NCBI RefSeq assembly: GCF_030466625.1
Contig: NZ_JADEVT010000015.1
Location: 41,465 to 87,302 of the forward strand
DNA length: 45,838 nt
From: Nocardioides sp. ChNu-153
Lineage (GTDB): Bacteria; Actinomycetota; Actinomycetes; Propionibacteriales; Nocardioidaceae
Reading direction: 5' to 3'
Positions 43,828 to 45,838 of this stretch are shown in pieces. The position numbers and the translations under genes were made by a program. Each line of letters starts with the position of its first letter. Position 1 is the first letter of the stretch. The notes under the pieces are model-generated. The model was not told the DNA's origin. It made no database searches and worked only from the letters and a program-made list of their open reading frames with translations.

Positions 43828-43845
43828 GGTTATCGGTCGTTAACC
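43828..43845. promoter_or_regulatory. operator O2, 18-bp palindrome
   Basis: GGTTATCGGTCGTTAACC, sharing GGTTA...TAACC with O1 and spaced 31 bp (about three helical turns) start to start. It is 31 bp before the stop of the acyl-CoA synthetase. Nothing else is seen in 43765-43875. Confidence 0.7.
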
Positions 43846-43875
43846 CAGCGGGCAAGAGGTGGGAGGGTGGGCGCC

Positions 43876-45498
43876 TCACGCGCCGCCGAGGCCGAGCAGG
43901 TCGGTGCTGCGCTCGCGCATCTCGACCTTGCGGACCTTGCCGGTCACGGTCATCGGGAACTCGTCGACGACGAGCACGTGGCGCGGGATCTTGAAGTGGG
44001 CCAGCCGGCCCTCGCAGAAGGCGCGCACGGCGGCCGCGTCCAGCGGCTCGGCCCCCGCGCGCACCCGCACCCAGGCGCAGAGCTCCTCGCCGTACCGCTC
44101 GTCGGGCACCCCGACCACCTGCACGTCCTCGACGTCGGGGTGGGCGTGGAGGAACTCCTCGACCTCGCGCGGGTAGATGTTCTCGCCGCCGCGGATCACC
44201 ATGTCCTTGATGCGGCCGACGATGGTGCAGTAGCCGTCCTCGCGCATGACGGCGAGGTCGCCGGTGTGCATCCAGCCGTCGGCGTCGACCGCCTCCGCGG
44301 TCTTCTCCGGGTCGTCCCAGTAGCCGAGCATGACGCTGTAGCCGCGCGTGCAGTACTCCCCCGGCTCGCCCCGCTCGACGGTCGCGCCGCTCACCGGGTC
44401 GACGACCTTGACCTCGAGGTGCGGGTGCACCCGCCCGATGGTGGCGGTACGGCGCTCCGCGTCGTCGTCGGCCAGGGTCTGGCACGACACGGGCGAGGTC
44501 TCGGTCATGCCGTAGGCGATGGACACCTCGGCCATGTGCATCTCCTCGACGCAGCGCTTCATCACCTCCACCGGGCACGGCGAGCCGGCCATGATCCCGG
44601 TCCGCAGGCCGGTGAGGTCGGTGGTCGCGAAGTCGGGGTGGTTCTGCAGCGCGATGAACATGGTGGGCACGCCGTAGAGGGCCGTGCAGCGCTCCTCGGC
44701 CACGACCCGCAGCACGGTCGCGGGGTCGAAGGCGGGGCCCGGGACCACCATCGTGGCGCCGTGCGTCACGCACCCCAGGTTCGCCATCACCATCCCGAAG
44801 CAGTGGTAGAAGGGCACGGGGATGCACAGGCCGTCGGCCGCGGTCAGGCGGATCGTCTCGGTGACGAGGTGGCCGTTGTTCAGGATGTTGCGGTGGCTGA
44901 GCGTGGCGCCCTTGGGGAAGCCCGTCGTGCCGCTCGTGTACTGGATGTTGATCGCGTCGTCCGGAGCCAGCGTCGCGGCGACCTGCGCGGTGGCGTCGTC
45001 GGGCAGGTCGGCGCCCGCGGCGGCGAGGGCGGCCCAGTCGTCGGTGTCGAGCAGCACGACCTCGCGCAGCGCCGGGCACTGGTCGCGCACGCCGTCGAGC
45101 ATCGCCCGGTAGTCGCTGCCACGGAACCCGCTGGACGCCACCACCAGCGAGACCCCGCTGCGGTGCAGGGCGTAGGCGAGCTCGTGGCTGCGGTACGCCG
45201 GGTTGATCGTCACCAGCACCGCCCCGATCCGCGCCGTGGCGAGCTGGGTGATCGTCCACTCCGCGCAGTTGGGCGCCCAGATCCCGACCCGGTCCCCCGG
45301 CTGCACCTCGCGGGCCAGCAGGCCTCGGGCGGTGCGCTCGACGTCGTCGGCCAGCTCCCGCCACGTCCACCGGCGCCCGCTCGCCACCTCGACGAGCGCC
45401 TCGCCGTCGGGGTGCGCGGCCACGGTGCGGGCGAACGCCTCGCCGATCGTCTCCTCGAGCAGCGGCGGCTCGGTCGGGCCGGAGTCGTAGGACAGCAT
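43876..45498 (-). CDS. acyl-CoA synthetase (AMP-binding family)
   Basis: 540 aa. Activates a fatty or carboxylic acid with ATP and CoA through an acyl-adenylate. P-loop [18 protein letters not shown] (about residue 185), A5 motif YGMTETSPV (about 325), A7/A8 [11 protein letters not shown] and [20 protein letters not shown], and A10 lysine in [14 protein letters not shown] near the end. It resembles medium-chain FadD-type enzymes of actinobacteria. ATG 45498 has GAGGGAG 8 nt upstream. It precedes the catabolic operon in the same direction and could feed it, but the operators lie after it. Confidence 0.93.
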   Translation of the reverse strand: MLSYDSGPTEPPLLEETIGEAFARTVAAHPDGEALVEVASGRRWTWRELADDVERTARGLLAREVQPGDRVGIWAPNCAEWTITQLATARIGAVLVTINPAYRSHELAYALHRSGVSLVVASSGFRGSDYRAMLDGVRDQCPALREVVLLDTDDWAALAAAGADLPDDATAQVAATLAPDDAINIQYTSGTTGFPKGATLSHRNILNNGHLVTETIRLTAADGLCIPVPFYHCFGMVMANLGCVTHGATMVVPGPAFDPATVLRVVAEERCTALYGVPTMFIALQNHPDFATTDLTGLRTGIMAGSPCPVEVMKRCVEEMHMAEVSIAYGMTETSPVSCQTLADDDAERRTATIGRVHPHLEVKVVDPVSGATVERGEPGEYCTRGYSVMLGYWDDPEKTAEAVDADGWMHTGDLAVMREDGYCTIVGRIKDMVIRGGENIYPREVEEFLHAHPDVEDVQVVGVPDERYGEELCAWVRVRAGAEPLDAAAVRAFCEGRLAHFKIPRHVLVVDEFPMTVTGKVRKVEMRERSTDLLGLGGA

Positions 45499-45541
45499 GC
45501 GGGTCTCCCTCGTCGTGGCGGACCCCGCCAGCCAACCCGCC

Positions 45542-45557
45542 TGTGACCCGCGACACA
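45542..45557. promoter_or_regulatory. weak CRP/GlxR-like palindrome
   Basis: TGTGACCCGCGACACA, one mismatch from the TGTGA-N6-TCACA form, 43 bp upstream of the synthetase start. Chance occurrence is possible. Confidence 0.3.
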
Positions 45558-45592
45558 ACCCTCCGGGGAGGGGTACGGCGCGCTCGCCCCGG

Positions 45593-45639
45593 CGTCGCGG
45601 TAGGAGCGGTAGTCGGTGGCTATCGCTGGTACCGCGACC
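45593..45639. repeat. 47-bp palindromic element, family A copy 5
   Basis: Inner sequence GTCGCGGTAGGAGCGGTAG and CTATCGCTGGTACCGCGACC. It sits 95 bp upstream of the synthetase start and 26 bp from the IS481 end, 26 kb from the other family A copies. Confidence 0.85.
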
Positions 45640-45664
45640 CTCCGCCGGTGGTTGAGGTGCTCGC

Positions 45665-45838
45665 GCTAGCTGTGATGTCCAGGGACGTTGGTCAGCCTGG
45701 TGATGGGTGGGTGGCCGCCGATGGCGGTGTGGGGCCGGTGGTGATTGTAGAAGTGCAGCCAGGTCTCGAGGGTGTCGTCGCGTTGCTGGGTTGAGGGGTA
45801 GTGGCGGGCGTAGGCCCAGCCGTCGGCGAGGGTGCGGT
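45665..45838. mobile_element. right part of an IS481-family insertion sequence with its target site
   Basis: The element's end is at 45671, reading TGTGATGTCCAGGGACGTTG, as in IS481-group terminal repeats. It abuts GCTAGC (45665-45670), which fits the NCTAGN target consensus known for IS481. The other end is beyond the window. Confidence 0.8.
45666..45838 (-). CDS. IS481-family transposase, C-terminal part (cut by window edge)
   Basis: The last 56 codons of a DDE transposase, running off the right edge. Read on the minus strand: [20 protein letters not shown], then [20 protein letters not shown] and [27 protein letters not shown] and the NVPGHH ending are hallmarks of IS481 integrase-core transposases. 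The catalytic DDE residues are mostly outside the window. The TAG stop is not in the element but in the target-site CTAG directly after it. Confidence 0.88.
   Translation of the reverse strand, partial: RTLADGWAYARHYPSTQQRDDTLETWLHFYNHHRPHTAIGGHPPITRLTNVPGHHS

Overview
This is a very GC-rich actinobacterial chromosome segment. Mycothiol synthesis (mshB), a VanW/LytR-CpsA-Psr envelope set, an IdeR-type iron box, a translational T-box on a HYGH-type ileS, a 7Fe ferredoxin and many GTG starts all point to Actinobacteria. The gene neighbourhoods look most like Nocardioides or relatives (Nocardioidaceae), which is inference. The first ~110 bases are G/C homopolymers and look like a contig-edge artefact.

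Layout. 0.2-9.3 kb: an iron-regulated siderophore-interacting protein, ileS with terminator and T-box leader, a patatin-like protein, a membrane-anchored lipase, and an EntS-like MFS exporter. 9.3-14 kb: diaminopimelate genes (dapD; dapC translationally coupled to fdxA), a secreted lysozyme-like protein and a GNAT acetyltransferase. 14-26.5 kb: VanW, mshB plus a small membrane protein, a DUF559/AbiEi-like protein, serA, a thioesterase, typA, and an LCP - 70 aa protein - class III dioxygenase-like operon. 26.7-28.7 kb: tRNA-Arg(CCU), hemerythrin, an alpha/beta hydrolase damaged near two homopolymers, and a degenerate STAS protein. 28.9-32.6 kb: a tightly overlapping FecCD-type uptake cassette ending in a SAM methyltransferase. 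32.7-36.6 kb: a decapitated P-type metal ATPase, gamma-glutamyltransferase and a histidine phosphatase. 36.6-43.8 kb: a six-gene acyl-CoA / methylcrotonyl-CoA carboxylase (Liu-type) operon under two 18-bp palindromic operators. 43.9-45.5 kb: an acyl-CoA synthetase. The right edge enters an IS481-family insertion sequence.

Three patterns cut across the genes. (1) At least nine genes have a TANNNT -10 box 6-8 nt before the start codon and no Shine-Dalgarno, implying leaderless mRNAs. At the siderophore gene the iron box itself contains that -10 box. (2) Seven long palindromes form two related families of fixed size (five of 47 bp, two of 49 bp). All lie in intergenic gaps on the 3' side of minus-strand genes. 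(3) The catabolic operon is joined almost throughout by 4-8 bp start/stop overlaps. The strongest candidates for undescribed biology are the palindrome families and the methyltransferase-linked uptake cassette.
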